DNA of 64,000 nucleotides from Agreia sp. Leaf210 (GTDB lineage Bacteria; Actinomycetota; Actinomycetes; Actinomycetales; Microbacteriaceae). The notes below the pieces were generated by a model that searched no databases, was not told where the DNA came from, and saw only the letters and a list, made by a program, of their open reading frames with translations. Made by a program: the position numbers and the translations under genes. The stretch is taken from positions 41,818 to 105,817 of the forward strand of contig NZ_LMKK01000005.1 of NCBI RefSeq assembly GCF_001421485.1. Direction: 5' to 3'. This document shows, one piece after another, positions 25,060 through 33,928 of the stretch. Each line of letters starts with the position of its first letter. The stretch's first letter is position 1.

Positions 25060-25800
25060 TTGCCTGTTATCGCCCACCTCAGCGACCCGCATCTGGACCT
25101 GTCTCCGGAACGATCGCGAAGACTCATCGCCGTCCTCGATCTGGTTCGAGATCTGTCTTTTCTCGACGGACTCCTCGTGACCGGTGACCTCGCTGACCAT
25201 GGCGCTGCGGCAGAGTACGCGGAGTTCTTCGCGGCTCTTCCGGTCGGGCTCCCCACGCTCGTGGTGCCAGGCAACCACGATCTCTCGGCACCTTTCTTGG
25301 CCGCACTCTCCCACGCCGGCCACGAGCAGACACTCAGCGGCACCCTCGATCTCGGCGGCGTGCGAATCGTGGGGATGGATACCCACATCGATAGCCGTGA
25401 CGATGGCTTCCTCACTCCGGAGTCGATGGCTTCCGCCCGCGAACGAATAGCCAGCGCCCCGGGGCACGTCGTGCTGGCGATGCACCACCCGCCGGTCCCC
25501 GTCGGGCACGATCTGGCCGACAGCCTGTACCGGCTCACGAATCCAGAAGCGCTCGCGGCGCTCGTTGCGGAGCACGAGCAGATCATCGGCCTCTTCACCG
25601 GTCACGTGCACGCCGGGTTGGCTACGACCTTCTCGGGTGTGCCGCTACTCGGAGCACCCGGGATCGTCTCGACAATGAGGCTGGGAAGCAAGATCGATCC
25701 GATCGCCGACACGACAGCCATGCCGGGACTTGCGCTGCACACCATCGACTCGGCTCAGATCCGGACCGTTTTTCATCACCTCAGCCCGTCGGCCTTGTGA
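25060..25800 (+). CDS. Metallophosphoesterase (CpdA-like)
   Basis: A 246-residue calcineurin-like phosphoesterase. All metal-binding blocks are visible: D-x-H in HLSDPHLD, GDLADHG (G-D-x-x-D), GNHD, a H in AMHHPP, and the final GHVHAG (G-H-x-H). The order and spacing resemble 3',5'-cAMP phosphodiesterase CpdA, but other phosphoester substrates are possible. The start is a rare TTG at 25060, chosen because GGAG lies at 25051-25054 and the homology begins at M-P-V-I-A-H-L-S-D. TAGGCT at 25024-25029 is a plausible -10. Confidence 0.9.
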   Translation: MPVIAHLSDPHLDLSPERSRRLIAVLDLVRDLSFLDGLLVTGDLADHGAAAEYAEFFAALPVGLPTLVVPGNHDLSAPFLAALSHAGHEQTLSGTLDLGGVRIVGMDTHIDSRDDGFLTPESMASARERIASAPGHVVLAMHHPPVPVGHDLADSLYRLTNPEALAALVAEHEQIIGLFTGHVHAGLATTFSGVPLLGAPGIVSTMRLGSKIDPIADTTAMPGLALHTIDSAQIRTVFHHLSPSAL

Positions 25801-25887
25801 ACCCCGCGCTGACGTCCGCCCGAGCCAGGGGCGTCCTCTCCATGACGACCTCGGCGGTCCTCATCTACCTCGGCGTGGATCTCGCCA

Positions 25888-26418
25888 TCAGTTCTTTTCG
25901 CTGAGAATCCGATACTTGAACCCGACGTGCGACGCCTCGAAACCGAGCCGCTCGTAAAAGCGGTGCGCATCCACCCGCGCAGCGTCTGACGTCAGCTGCA
26001 CCAGCGGCACGCCAGCGGCACGAGCGTCCTCGATAGCCCAGCGCATCATGGCCGCGCCGATCCCCCGGTTGCGCTGACTCGACGAGACCCGCACCGCCTC
26101 GATCTGCAGACGCGAGGCCCCCCGCCTGGCCAGGCCGGGAATCACGGTGAGCTGCATGGTCGCGACGACAGTGCCGGCGCCATCCGAATCGCTCGACCCG
26201 TCTGAGTCGACGACCACCAGCAGACGCTGAGCCGGATCGCGGTCAATTGCAGCGAACGCTGCTTCATATGCCTCACGATCGCCGGCATCGGCCGAGTCGC
26301 CGCGCGCCGCACTGATCGGGTCGTCGGCGAGCAGGTCGATGATCGTGGGGAGATCCTCGATCGTGGCGCGTCGCAGCAGTGCGGATCCGGCGGGGAGCTC
26401 GAGGGTCACGTCATTCAT
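25888..26418 (-). CDS. GNAT family N-acetyltransferase
   Basis: A 176-residue GNAT acetyltransferase. The acetyl-CoA-binding motif A is VSSSQRNRGIGAAMMRWAIEDA (Q/R-x-x-G-x-G/A pattern) and the C-terminal motif B is RFYERLGFEASHVGFKY. The N-terminal segment TIEDLPTIIDLLADDPIS is also typical. The start at 26418 has both GGAG and a TATCGT hexamer seven bases upstream. The substrate is unknown. The 87 bases between it and the convergent metallophosphoesterase gene show nothing I can name. Confidence 0.88.
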   Translation of the reverse strand: MNDVTLELPAGSALLRRATIEDLPTIIDLLADDPISAARGDSADAGDREAYEAAFAAIDRDPAQRLLVVVDSDGSSDSDGAGTVVATMQLTVIPGLARRGASRLQIEAVRVSSSQRNRGIGAAMMRWAIEDARAAGVPLVQLTSDAARVDAHRFYERLGFEASHVGFKYRILSEKN

Positions 26419-26572
26419 CCGCTCCACGATACCGACGGAACAACGTGAGCCGAACCAGGATCGGGCACCACGCCATCGAACTCCTGCGGCTACCGACCTA
26501 CCGAACGGACGCATAGACTCACATCTAGCTCCTGTAACGAGGCGGGCGCAACACAATGGGAGTTGTTGGTCG

Positions 26573-29500
26573 GTGTCGAGACTTCGTGAGAGCGCTCTCA
26601 CCCTGGCGGCGATCGCACTCGTGGCGGCGGTCGTCTGCGCTTTCTCCGTCGCCACCTCCGCATACATCGATCAGCAGGCCACGGCGGGACTTCGTTCCGA
26701 GCTCTCCGCTCAGGCCGGCGAGGATCTCGCACTCCGGGCGTCTCTCGACAGCGTCGAAGACGCCGATCAGCAGGATGCGGAAGTCAGGCGAGCGATCGCG
26801 AAGACGCTCGGTGCCGTCGAGGTGACATTCGACACCACTCGCACGCTCGAGGCCGGCGCCATTTTCTCGACCGGAGATCAGTCTGGTCCCGCTGAGACGC
26901 TCACCGTTCCTGACCTCGAGACACGCGCTGTCTTCGATACAGGAGCGGCACCCACCGTGGCCGACCAGGTCGCAGTGCAGGCGAATGCCGCCGCCGCCCT
27001 GGGTCTCCGTGCCGGCGACCAGGTCTCTCTCAATCAGGTTGTCTTCACGGTTTCCGGCACATGGCGCCCGATAGACCCGCTCGACCCCCGCTGGTACGGC
27101 GACGAGGCCGTCGAAACGGGTGGGTCGGATCGACGAGGTCCTTTCGTCATCACCGAGGATGCGTGGGATCGGTTCGACCTTCAGCCAAAAGCAGTGTGGA
27201 CGGTGGTTCCGACATCGATCGACGACTTCACCTCGAGTAACAGCAGTTCCGTGGGCTCGGCGTGGGCCACGGTGCAACGAGCCTGGCGAGGAGAGGTATC
27301 CGGTTTCGATTCGCTGCAGATCCAGAGCCAACTCGCCCGTACCCTCGATGACTTCGACCAGCGAGTCGAGGGACTACGCGCAATAGAACCGGTCGCCGCG
27401 GCGCTCATTGCGGGCAGCGCTCTGGTTGCGCTCTGGCAACTCGTTCAGGTATTGGTCGCCAGCCGTGAACGGGATGCCCTCCTGTTCTGGGCCCGTGGTC
27501 GATCCACGGCGGCGATCGCCTCGCTGGTGGCGGGTGAGGTTGCGAGTGCCACGGTGTTCGGCGCGGCAGTCGGCGTGTCCGCTGTCGTTATCGCACTCTC
27601 CGTGGCGCCAATTGCGGGTCAATCCCTCGTTCTTCGCCCCAGCGCTTTCGTCGTCCCGACGCTCGTGGTGATCGCTGCGATCCTTATCGCCGCGGCGTCG
27701 TCCTACCGATCGACGACCAGCGTCACACAATCGACGCGGGGCGGACGCGGCGACAGTAGGGCACGCCGCGTCGCCGCGCCCGGAGCGGTTCTTCTCGTCG
27801 CCCTCGGGGCGGCGCTTTCGGTGTGGCAACTGCGGCGGTACGGATCGCCGCTCACGACCAACGCAGACGGGTCAACCGGCATCGATCCCCTCGTGGTCGT
27901 CGCGCCAGCCCTCGCTCTCATCGCAGTCGTGCTCGCCGCACTCGCTGCCTTTCCCGCCGTAGTCGGGCTGCACTCCAGGCGAATCCGTGGTTCCGGTGTA
28001 GTAGGCATTCACCTCGCCGCTCGCACGCTCGCTCGCCAGACAGCGCGCGTGGCCGCACCTCTCGTCATCGTCGCCCTGGCGGTGGGCTCCGGCACGATGG
28101 CAGCGACGTTCTCGGCCACGTGGTCGCATCTCTATGCCCAGAATGCAGCGCTTCATGTGGGCGCAGACGTGCGTGTCTCGTCGCCGCTGGCATCCCTGTC
28201 GGCAGCGCAACGCGACGCTGTCGCCGCGACCGACAACGTCGTCGACGTTATTCCGGTCGACGTGCAGACGCTGTCGCTCGGCACCGTCACTGCATCGGTG
28301 GTTGCTGCGACCCCTGACGCCCTGCGGCAGGTCGCACACGACGCGGGCGGAGTCTTCGCTCCCGACGAGGCGGCAGACGACATCCAGATGGATGACCCCG
28401 GCCCGATCATTCCGGACGGAGCGGATACCCTGACGCTTCGCGTCGAGGCGCTCGGATTCGACGCACCACCAGCCTTGAGCGCATGGATTGCCGATCGGCT
28501 CGGGAGCGTACGCTCCGTGACCTTCGCCAGCCCGACAGTCGAGGCGGATGGCGTTCTGGCGTACACCGTCGCCGCCGGAGAACACGCTGCGCCAGGGTCG
28601 CTCATCTCGATCGATATCTCGTTCGCGGATCAATCGTTCGATGTGATTCGACCCAGTTTTCGACTGGTGAGTCTCGACGCAGACGTCGGAGGCGCAGCCG
28701 AGACCGTACCGCTGGGCCAGTATTGGAGCCTCGACACCCTGAGCGACTTCGCTCTGCCCCCCGAGAGCAACGCTGGCGGCGATGGTTTTGTGCTGGATGC
28801 CGGACTCCCGTTTCTGCGGATGACATCGGCCAGTGACGGCGCAGCCAGCGAATATCTGCGACCGAGGGTTGTCATTTCCGCGCCACTGGCACGCGCCCTC
28901 GACCTACGGATCGGAGATCTCATCGCGCTGAGCCTGCGCGATGTCCTCGGCGATGCCAACGCCGTGGTCACGGCGATCGTGCCAGCGATTCCTGGCGCCG
29001 ACAGCGACATGGCCTTGCTGATGGATCTCTCCGCGATCAACCATTTTCACCAACGAACGAGCAACCTCCCCGCCGAATCCTCTGATTTGTGGATGACGAC
29101 CGTCGACCAGCAGCAGCAGCAGGTGCGCGACTCCGTGCGCGGGGTTGTGCCCGCAAATGCTCAGATCGAGCTTCGCGACAACCCCGAGTCCAGGAAGGTT
29201 TTAGGCGCGGCGTCGATCGCGTTGTGGGCCTCCGCCGCGGCGTGCCTGCTGTTCGCTTTCATCGCCATGGGTTCTGCATCGAGTTCACGAATTCGATGGG
29301 GCCGCAACGATATCGCAGCGCTTCGAGCCCTGGGAATGCGACCCGCTGAGCAGTCGGCCGTCGTGATGCGAGAGATGTTATTCGTGCTCGCGGCATCGCT
29401 TGTCGCGGGTGCGGCCGCCGGCGCGCTCGTCGGCGCACTGACGGTGCCGCAACTCGCCCGCGCCGCGGTAGATCGTGGCTATCTGTCGTCCTCCGCGTCT

Positions 29501-29635
29501 CTTGCGGTGGACTGGACAGGGCTCGGCCTGCTGCTAGGCGCGCTGGTCGTGGGGATCGCAGCTATCCTCGTCGATCTGAGCAGACGGGTCAGATCGCTCG
29601 CCTCGCGGCTTCTGCCGGGTGAGGGGCACGAATGA
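26573..29635 (+). CDS. ABC transporter permease, large FtsX/MacB-type (first)
   Basis: About 1020 residues starting at GTG 26573 (V-S-R-L-R-E-S-A, followed by the first helix). A GGGAG sequence lies ten bases upstream; longer in-frame starts would add a non-homologous stretch. Topology: one N-terminal helix (about residues 8-28), a large extracytoplasmic domain, a cluster of helices at about 270-480, a second extracytoplasmic domain, and three C-terminal helices of the FtsX type. It heads a four-gene operon with another such permease and two ATPases. Proteins of this architecture export lipids, peptides or drugs, or transmit signals; the substrate is unknown. Confidence 0.87.
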   Translation: MSRLRESALTLAAIALVAAVVCAFSVATSAYIDQQATAGLRSELSAQAGEDLALRASLDSVEDADQQDAEVRRAIAKTLGAVEVTFDTTRTLEAGAIFSTGDQSGPAETLTVPDLETRAVFDTGAAPTVADQVAVQANAAAALGLRAGDQVSLNQVVFTVSGTWRPIDPLDPRWYGDEAVETGGSDRRGPFVITEDAWDRFDLQPKAVWTVVPTSIDDFTSSNSSSVGSAWATVQRAWRGEVSGFDSLQIQSQLARTLDDFDQRVEGLRAIEPVAAALIAGSALVALWQLVQVLVASRERDALLFWARGRSTAAIASLVAGEVASATVFGAAVGVSAVVIALSVAPIAGQSLVLRPSAFVVPTLVVIAAILIAAASSYRSTTSVTQSTRGGRGDSRARRVAAPGAVLLVALGAALSVWQLRRYGSPLTTNADGSTGIDPLVVVAPALALIAVVLAALAAFPAVVGLHSRRIRGSGVVGIHLAARTLARQTARVAAPLVIVALAVGSGTMAATFSATWSHLYAQNAALHVGADVRVSSPLASLSAAQRDAVAATDNVVDVIPVDVQTLSLGTVTASVVAATPDALRQVAHDAGGVFAPDEAADDIQMDDPGPIIPDGADTLTLRVEALGFDAPPALSAWIADRLGSVRSVTFASPTVEADGVLAYTVAAGEHAAPGSLISIDISFADQSFDVIRPSFRLVSLDADVGGAAETVPLGQYWSLDTLSDFALPPESNAGGDGFVLDAGLPFLRMTSASDGAASEYLRPRVVISAPLARALDLRIGDLIALSLRDVLGDANAVVTAIVPAIPGADSDMALLMDLSAINHFHQRTSNLPAESSDLWMTTVDQQQQQVRDSVRGVVPANAQIELRDNPESRKVLGAASIALWASAAACLLFAFIAMGSASSSRIRWGRNDIAALRALGMRPAEQSAVVMREMLFVLAASLVAGAAAGALVGALTVPQLARAAVDRGYLSSSASLAVDWTGLGLLLGALVVGIAAILVDLSRRVRSLASRLLPGEGHE

Positions 29636-32310
29636 ACGACTTCACCTCGTCGGTGCGCCTGCTCTCCGATCACCTGCGGGCAGGGTTTCGGGCATCCCTT
29701 CTCGTAGCCGTTCTTGTCACAGCGACGGTCTTCGTCGCCGCCATCGTGCCGCGCGCTGTCGCCGCGGTGGCTACGGCAGAACTGAGCTTCGAGCTCGGCA
29801 ACGAAAGCCCTCGCCGTCTGGATCTGAGCGGAGAGGGGCGCATCGGCCTGCCCTCGTCGAGTGTGGGGACGAGCGCCCAGGGCATGCTCGGTGAGACCGA
29901 CAGCGCGATCGCTCAGGTTCCGTCGACGCTCCCTCATCCCCTCGCCGACGGTCTCGGTGCCGCTGTGTGGGTTGCCAAGAGCTCGACAGGGCAGAGCTCG
30001 AGTAGTGCTGACGAGGGTGTGGATCTCTCGCTACGGCTCGCCATAGACCTGGCATTCGACGAACGACTGCATTACGTGTCGGGCGAAGCACCGCGGCCGT
30101 GGACCTTCGAAGACGGTACCCCCGCAGTGGAGAATCCGATCGAGATAGCCATCTCGCAGAAGTCGGCGACCGAGATGAAACTCGCGGTCGGCGACGTCGT
30201 TCCGTATTCATCGGCGGCCCTGAGGATCGCGGGGGTCTACGAACCCGACGATCCCGAGAGTGCCTATTGGACTCACGCTTACGACCTCGAACACCCCTTG
30301 ATCATCAGAGAGACCGGCAGGGCTCCGATAATCCAAGCGAGCGTGTACGTCGCGCCCGACTCGATAGCCTCGTTGCGCGAACCGTTCGCAGCGGGCGTTC
30401 TCGTCGCGTGGATCACGGCCGACCCGGACGCGTATTCCTTCGCGGATCGGGAACAGCTGGCGACGCAGATTCGCAAGGCGTCCGCGACACCGGTTGCGCT
30501 TCCTTATTCCGGCTCTCTCACTCTGAAGACGTCTTTCGCCGACGTGATCGAGAACACCGCGGTGAAGGTCGCTGCAACGGTTGCGCTCGTCGCACTGTCG
30601 CTATCCGGTCTTCTCGGCGTGCTCCTGGCGACGTATGCTCTGAGCCTTCAGACCCTCGTTCGCCGCAGGCGCTTCTCGCTGAGTCTCGCGTCGGCTCGAG
30701 GCGCCTCGATGGGTCAGCTTCGCGGCGTGATGGTCATCGAGGCGGCGGCGATCTCGATCCCCGGCTCGATCGCAGCCCTCTCGGCCGCCGCGATGGTATT
30801 GCCTGAGAGGGTCGGAGTCGATGGAGTGCTCGCGCCGGTAGCGCTGGCCCTGAGCCCGGTCGTGCTCGCGGCGATTCTGGTCTCGCCCGGCGGCCTTCGC
30901 GATTCGCGCAACGACATCTCGGTGCGTTCGAGGTCTCGCATCCGGTGGGTTCTCGAGGCAGCGCTCATAGGCGCCGCAATCGTCGCCCTGGTGCTTCTGC
31001 AGCGTCGCGGACTCGTCTCCTCGGGTGACGTCTTCGGCGTCGATCCGCTGCTCGCCGCGACCCCCCTGCTGCTGGCAGCATCTGTCGGTCTTCTCGGGTT
31101 GAGAGTGTTCCCCATTCCCCTGCGTGCAGTGCGTGCCGTTGTTCGCCGGCGGCTGGCGCCGGTGGCCGAGGTGGGTTCGGCGCGAGCCATCCGTGACCCC
31201 GCAATCGGTGCAATCGCGGCGCTGGCGCTCATGATCGGCGTGTCCATGGTCATGTTTTCAACGATCATGATCAGCACCGTCGATGTGAGCCAGCAGCGCG
31301 CGGCGACCGAGAGCGTCGGCGCCGACGCCCGCGTCGACGCTCACGATCTGCCCGACACGCTGCTCGACGACATCCGGCACCTGCCCGGGGTCGACGCTGC
31401 CGCCGCACTGACAGTGCAGGAGAACGTGACCCTGACAGACGAAGCCGGAACCACCCGGCTCGACGTGCTGCTCGTCGACCCGACCGCGCTCGCGGCGGTG
31501 CGCGGCGATCTGCCCGAGCTCGGGTCGGCGAACGAATCGCCGCACCCGGTGCTGGTGTCCCAGTCGTTGGCAGACCTTCTGGTGGGCACGGACATCCGGC
31601 TGGGTGACATCTCGATTCAGCCCACCGGCGTCGTCGCCGACTCCGCTGTCCCTGGGATGCCCGACGTCTGGCTGATCATCGGTGACAATACGGCGGCCGA
31701 ACTGGGCGTCAGCGAGCAGGGGCCGGGCAGCGTTCTCATCGGCCTCGACCAGAACTATGGCCCTGCCAGCATCGATGCGATTCGCAATGCGGTGTTGAGG
31801 GTGCAGCCCGACCAATACATCGAGTCCGCGGGCATCTACGACGTGCACTCCGAACTCCGCCAGAGAGAGGCCTCCCCCGCGACCTCCGCGATAGAGATCG
31901 CTCTTGTGCTCACCGCGGGGGCCACGTTGATCTTCACGATGCTCATCATCGCGCTGGCAGCCATGGCATCGGCGGCATCTCGAAATCGAGTGGTGGCAGT
32001 GATGCGAATCATCGGTATGACGCCGCCCCAGGTTCGCGCCCTCGTGGCCTGGGAGTTCGGGCCGGTCGCGATCTCTGCGCTGCTGGTGGGGGCGGGTGTC
32101 GGAATAGTCCTGCCTTATATCGTCACCGCGGTGCTCGACCTTCGCGGGTTCTTCGGCGGCACTACGCTGCCTACTCCGTCGATCGATCCGTTTTGGATCG
32201 CTGGCGCGCTCGGCATCTACGCGGTGACGATCGTGGCAGCTGTTCTTATCGCGGCGGCACTCGGAAAACGATTCGCCCCCGCATCCACCCTCAAGATGGG
32301 AGAGTCATGA
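29632..32310 (+). CDS. ABC transporter permease, large FtsX/MacB-type (second)
   Basis: An 892-residue paralogue of the preceding permease in layout: N-terminal helix at about 22-42, large external domain, central helix cluster (about 310-500), second external domain, and a C-terminal FtsX-type helix trio (IEIALVLTAGATLIFTMLII ... MRIIGMTPPQVRALVAWEF). The M-R-x-x-G-M-T-P loop is a common FtsX feature that contacts the ATPase. ATG overlaps the stop of the first permease (ATGA). The two probably form a heterodimer with the following ATPases. Confidence 0.88.
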   Translation: MNDFTSSVRLLSDHLRAGFRASLLVAVLVTATVFVAAIVPRAVAAVATAELSFELGNESPRRLDLSGEGRIGLPSSSVGTSAQGMLGETDSAIAQVPSTLPHPLADGLGAAVWVAKSSTGQSSSSADEGVDLSLRLAIDLAFDERLHYVSGEAPRPWTFEDGTPAVENPIEIAISQKSATEMKLAVGDVVPYSSAALRIAGVYEPDDPESAYWTHAYDLEHPLIIRETGRAPIIQASVYVAPDSIASLREPFAAGVLVAWITADPDAYSFADREQLATQIRKASATPVALPYSGSLTLKTSFADVIENTAVKVAATVALVALSLSGLLGVLLATYALSLQTLVRRRRFSLSLASARGASMGQLRGVMVIEAAAISIPGSIAALSAAAMVLPERVGVDGVLAPVALALSPVVLAAILVSPGGLRDSRNDISVRSRSRIRWVLEAALIGAAIVALVLLQRRGLVSSGDVFGVDPLLAATPLLLAASVGLLGLRVFPIPLRAVRAVVRRRLAPVAEVGSARAIRDPAIGAIAALALMIGVSMVMFSTIMISTVDVSQQRAATESVGADARVDAHDLPDTLLDDIRHLPGVDAAAALTVQENVTLTDEAGTTRLDVLLVDPTALAAVRGDLPELGSANESPHPVLVSQSLADLLVGTDIRLGDISIQPTGVVADSAVPGMPDVWLIIGDNTAAELGVSEQGPGSVLIGLDQNYGPASIDAIRNAVLRVQPDQYIESAGIYDVHSELRQREASPATSAIEIALVLTAGATLIFTMLIIALAAMASAASRNRVVAVMRIIGMTPPQVRALVAWEFGPVAISALLVGAGVGIVLPYIVTAVLDLRGFFGGTTLPTPSIDPFWIAGALGIYAVTIVAAVLIAAALGKRFAPASTLKMGES

Positions 32311-33206
32311 CGCGTCAGATCGAATGCGCCGACTTGGTCAAGATCTTCTCGACAGACGAGGTGGAGGTGCAGGCGCTGCAGGGGCTCACGCTCGAGGTCG
32401 ACCAAGGCGAGCTGATCGCCATCGTCGGCGCTTCAGGCTCGGGCAAGTCGACACTGCTCGCCATTCTCACGGGTCTCGAGGTTCCTACGGCGGGTCGGGC
32501 GATCGTCGCCGGTCACGACCTTCTCACCATGACCTCGGCGCAGCGAACAAAGTACCGGCGCCACACTGTCGGCTTCGTCTGGCAGCAGACCTCCCGCAAC
32601 CTCCTGCCGTATTACACGGCGCGCCAGAACATCGCGATGCCGCTGGTCCTCGCGGGAATGCCCCGCGCACAACGGGCGAACCGCATTGACCAGCTCGTCG
32701 AACTGCTCGGTATGGGCGAGTTCGCCGGCCGGCGGCCTTCGCAGCTCTCGGGTGGCCAACAGCAGCGCGTGTCGATCGCCGTAGCACTCGCCAACGGACC
32801 GGAGGTTCTCTTCGCCGATGAGCCGACGGGCGAACTCGACGACATCAATTCGCAGCTCGTTCTCGACGCTCTGGGTCACGTGAACCGCGAGCTGGGCGTC
32901 ACCATTCTCATCGTGACCCACGACGAGGATGTGTCGGCGAAGGTGCGCAGGACCGTTCAGATCAGAGATGGGCGCCTCTCGACCGAAGTGCACCGCAGAA
33001 CCGAGACCAACGAGTTCGGCGAGGAGCAGCACCGATCGCAGGAGTTCGTTGTGCTCGACCGGGTGGGGCGCCTCCAGCTTCCGCAGGAGTATGTGCGCAG
33101 CCTGGGCCTGAGCGGGCTCGTTCGCGTGGAACTGGCCGATACCCACGCGCAAGTGCATCCGACCGAGCAGCCGGCCGCGAGCGAGACAGAGGACGACGAG
33201 AGATGA
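32307..33206 (+). CDS. ABC transporter ATP-binding protein with C-terminal extension
   Basis: A 299-residue ATPase of the MacB/LolD group. Walker A is GASGSGKST (about residue 40), the ABC signature LSGGQQQRV, and Walker B VLFADEPTGELDD. After residue 225 a 70-residue extension (VVLDRVGRLQLPQEYVRSLG ...) is unlike the core; its short strands look SpoVT/AbrB-like, so it may add dimerisation or regulation. ATG overlaps the stop of the permease gene. It has a sister ATPase directly downstream, so one subunit may energise each half of the transporter. Confidence 0.92.
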   Translation: MTRQIECADLVKIFSTDEVEVQALQGLTLEVDQGELIAIVGASGSGKSTLLAILTGLEVPTAGRAIVAGHDLLTMTSAQRTKYRRHTVGFVWQQTSRNLLPYYTARQNIAMPLVLAGMPRAQRANRIDQLVELLGMGEFAGRRPSQLSGGQQQRVSIAVALANGPEVLFADEPTGELDDINSQLVLDALGHVNRELGVTILIVTHDEDVSAKVRRTVQIRDGRLSTEVHRRTETNEFGEEQHRSQEFVVLDRVGRLQLPQEYVRSLGLSGLVRVELADTHAQVHPTEQPAASETEDDER

Positions 33207-33922
33207 ACGACGACGTGGTGCTGCGCTCCGAGGGCCTGACTCGCACCTTTGGCAGTGGCGCAACAGAAGTGCGGGCCCTTGTCGACGCGACTCTCGACGT
33301 TCGCGCCGGCGAACTCGTGGTGCTGCGCGGGCCGTCAGGTTCGGGCAAGACCACGCTGCTCAACCTTCTCGGAGGTCTGGATATCCCGACCTCGGGCACG
33401 GTCTGGCTGGGGTCACGGCAGGTGACCGGCGCGAGCGATCGCGATCTGGTTGATATGAGACGGCGAGAGATCGGCTACATCTTTCAGACCTTCGCGCTGC
33501 TCTCGGCACTCACCGCAGCGGAGAATGTCGAGCTGCCGATGAGACTCGTCGGGGCCGACGCAGACGAACGAGCCGCACGGGTCGACGAGCTGCTCTCGGT
33601 CGTGGGTCTGGCAGAGCACGCGCAGCAAAGACCGAACGAACTCTCCGGCGGCCAGCAGCAGCGGCTCGGAATCGCACGAGCTCTCTCCAATAGCCCCCGA
33701 CTGATCATTGCCGATGAGCCGACCGGACAACTCGACAGCCTCAACGCCGAGACGATGATGTCGTTGATCTCGACACTGGTGCACGAGCGCGATGTCGCCG
33801 CGATCGTTTCGACTCACGATCCGAGAATGGCGGCTCACGCAGACCGCATCCTCGAGATCCGCGACGGTCACCTGAGCGCACGACGCGGGCGCCACGCGGG
33901 AGCTCTGCGCGAAGGAATCTAG
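33203..33922 (+). CDS. ABC transporter ATP-binding protein (MacB/LolD type)
   Basis: A 239-residue ATPase: Walker [10 protein letters not shown] (about residue 44), Q-loop in YIFQTFALL, signature LSGGQQQRL, Walker [13 protein letters not shown], and switch His in VSTHD. Typical length for the LolD/MacB/YknY class that pairs with FtsX-type permeases. It overlaps the upstream ATPase by four bases (ATGA) and closes the four-gene operon. The TAG stop is part of TAGAAT, a candidate -10 for the next gene, hrpA. Confidence 0.93.
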   Translation: MNDDVVLRSEGLTRTFGSGATEVRALVDATLDVRAGELVVLRGPSGSGKTTLLNLLGGLDIPTSGTVWLGSRQVTGASDRDLVDMRRREIGYIFQTFALLSALTAAENVELPMRLVGADADERAARVDELLSVVGLAEHAQQRPNELSGGQQQRLGIARALSNSPRLIIADEPTGQLDSLNAETMMSLISTLVHERDVAAIVSTHDPRMAAHADRILEIRDGHLSARRGRHAGALREGI

Positions 33923-33928
33923 AATGGA

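Noticed and set aside
25801..25887. Possible small gene between the metallophosphoesterase and GNAT genes
   Set aside because: No open frame with a start and ribosome-binding site fits; the 87 bases show no recognisable feature.
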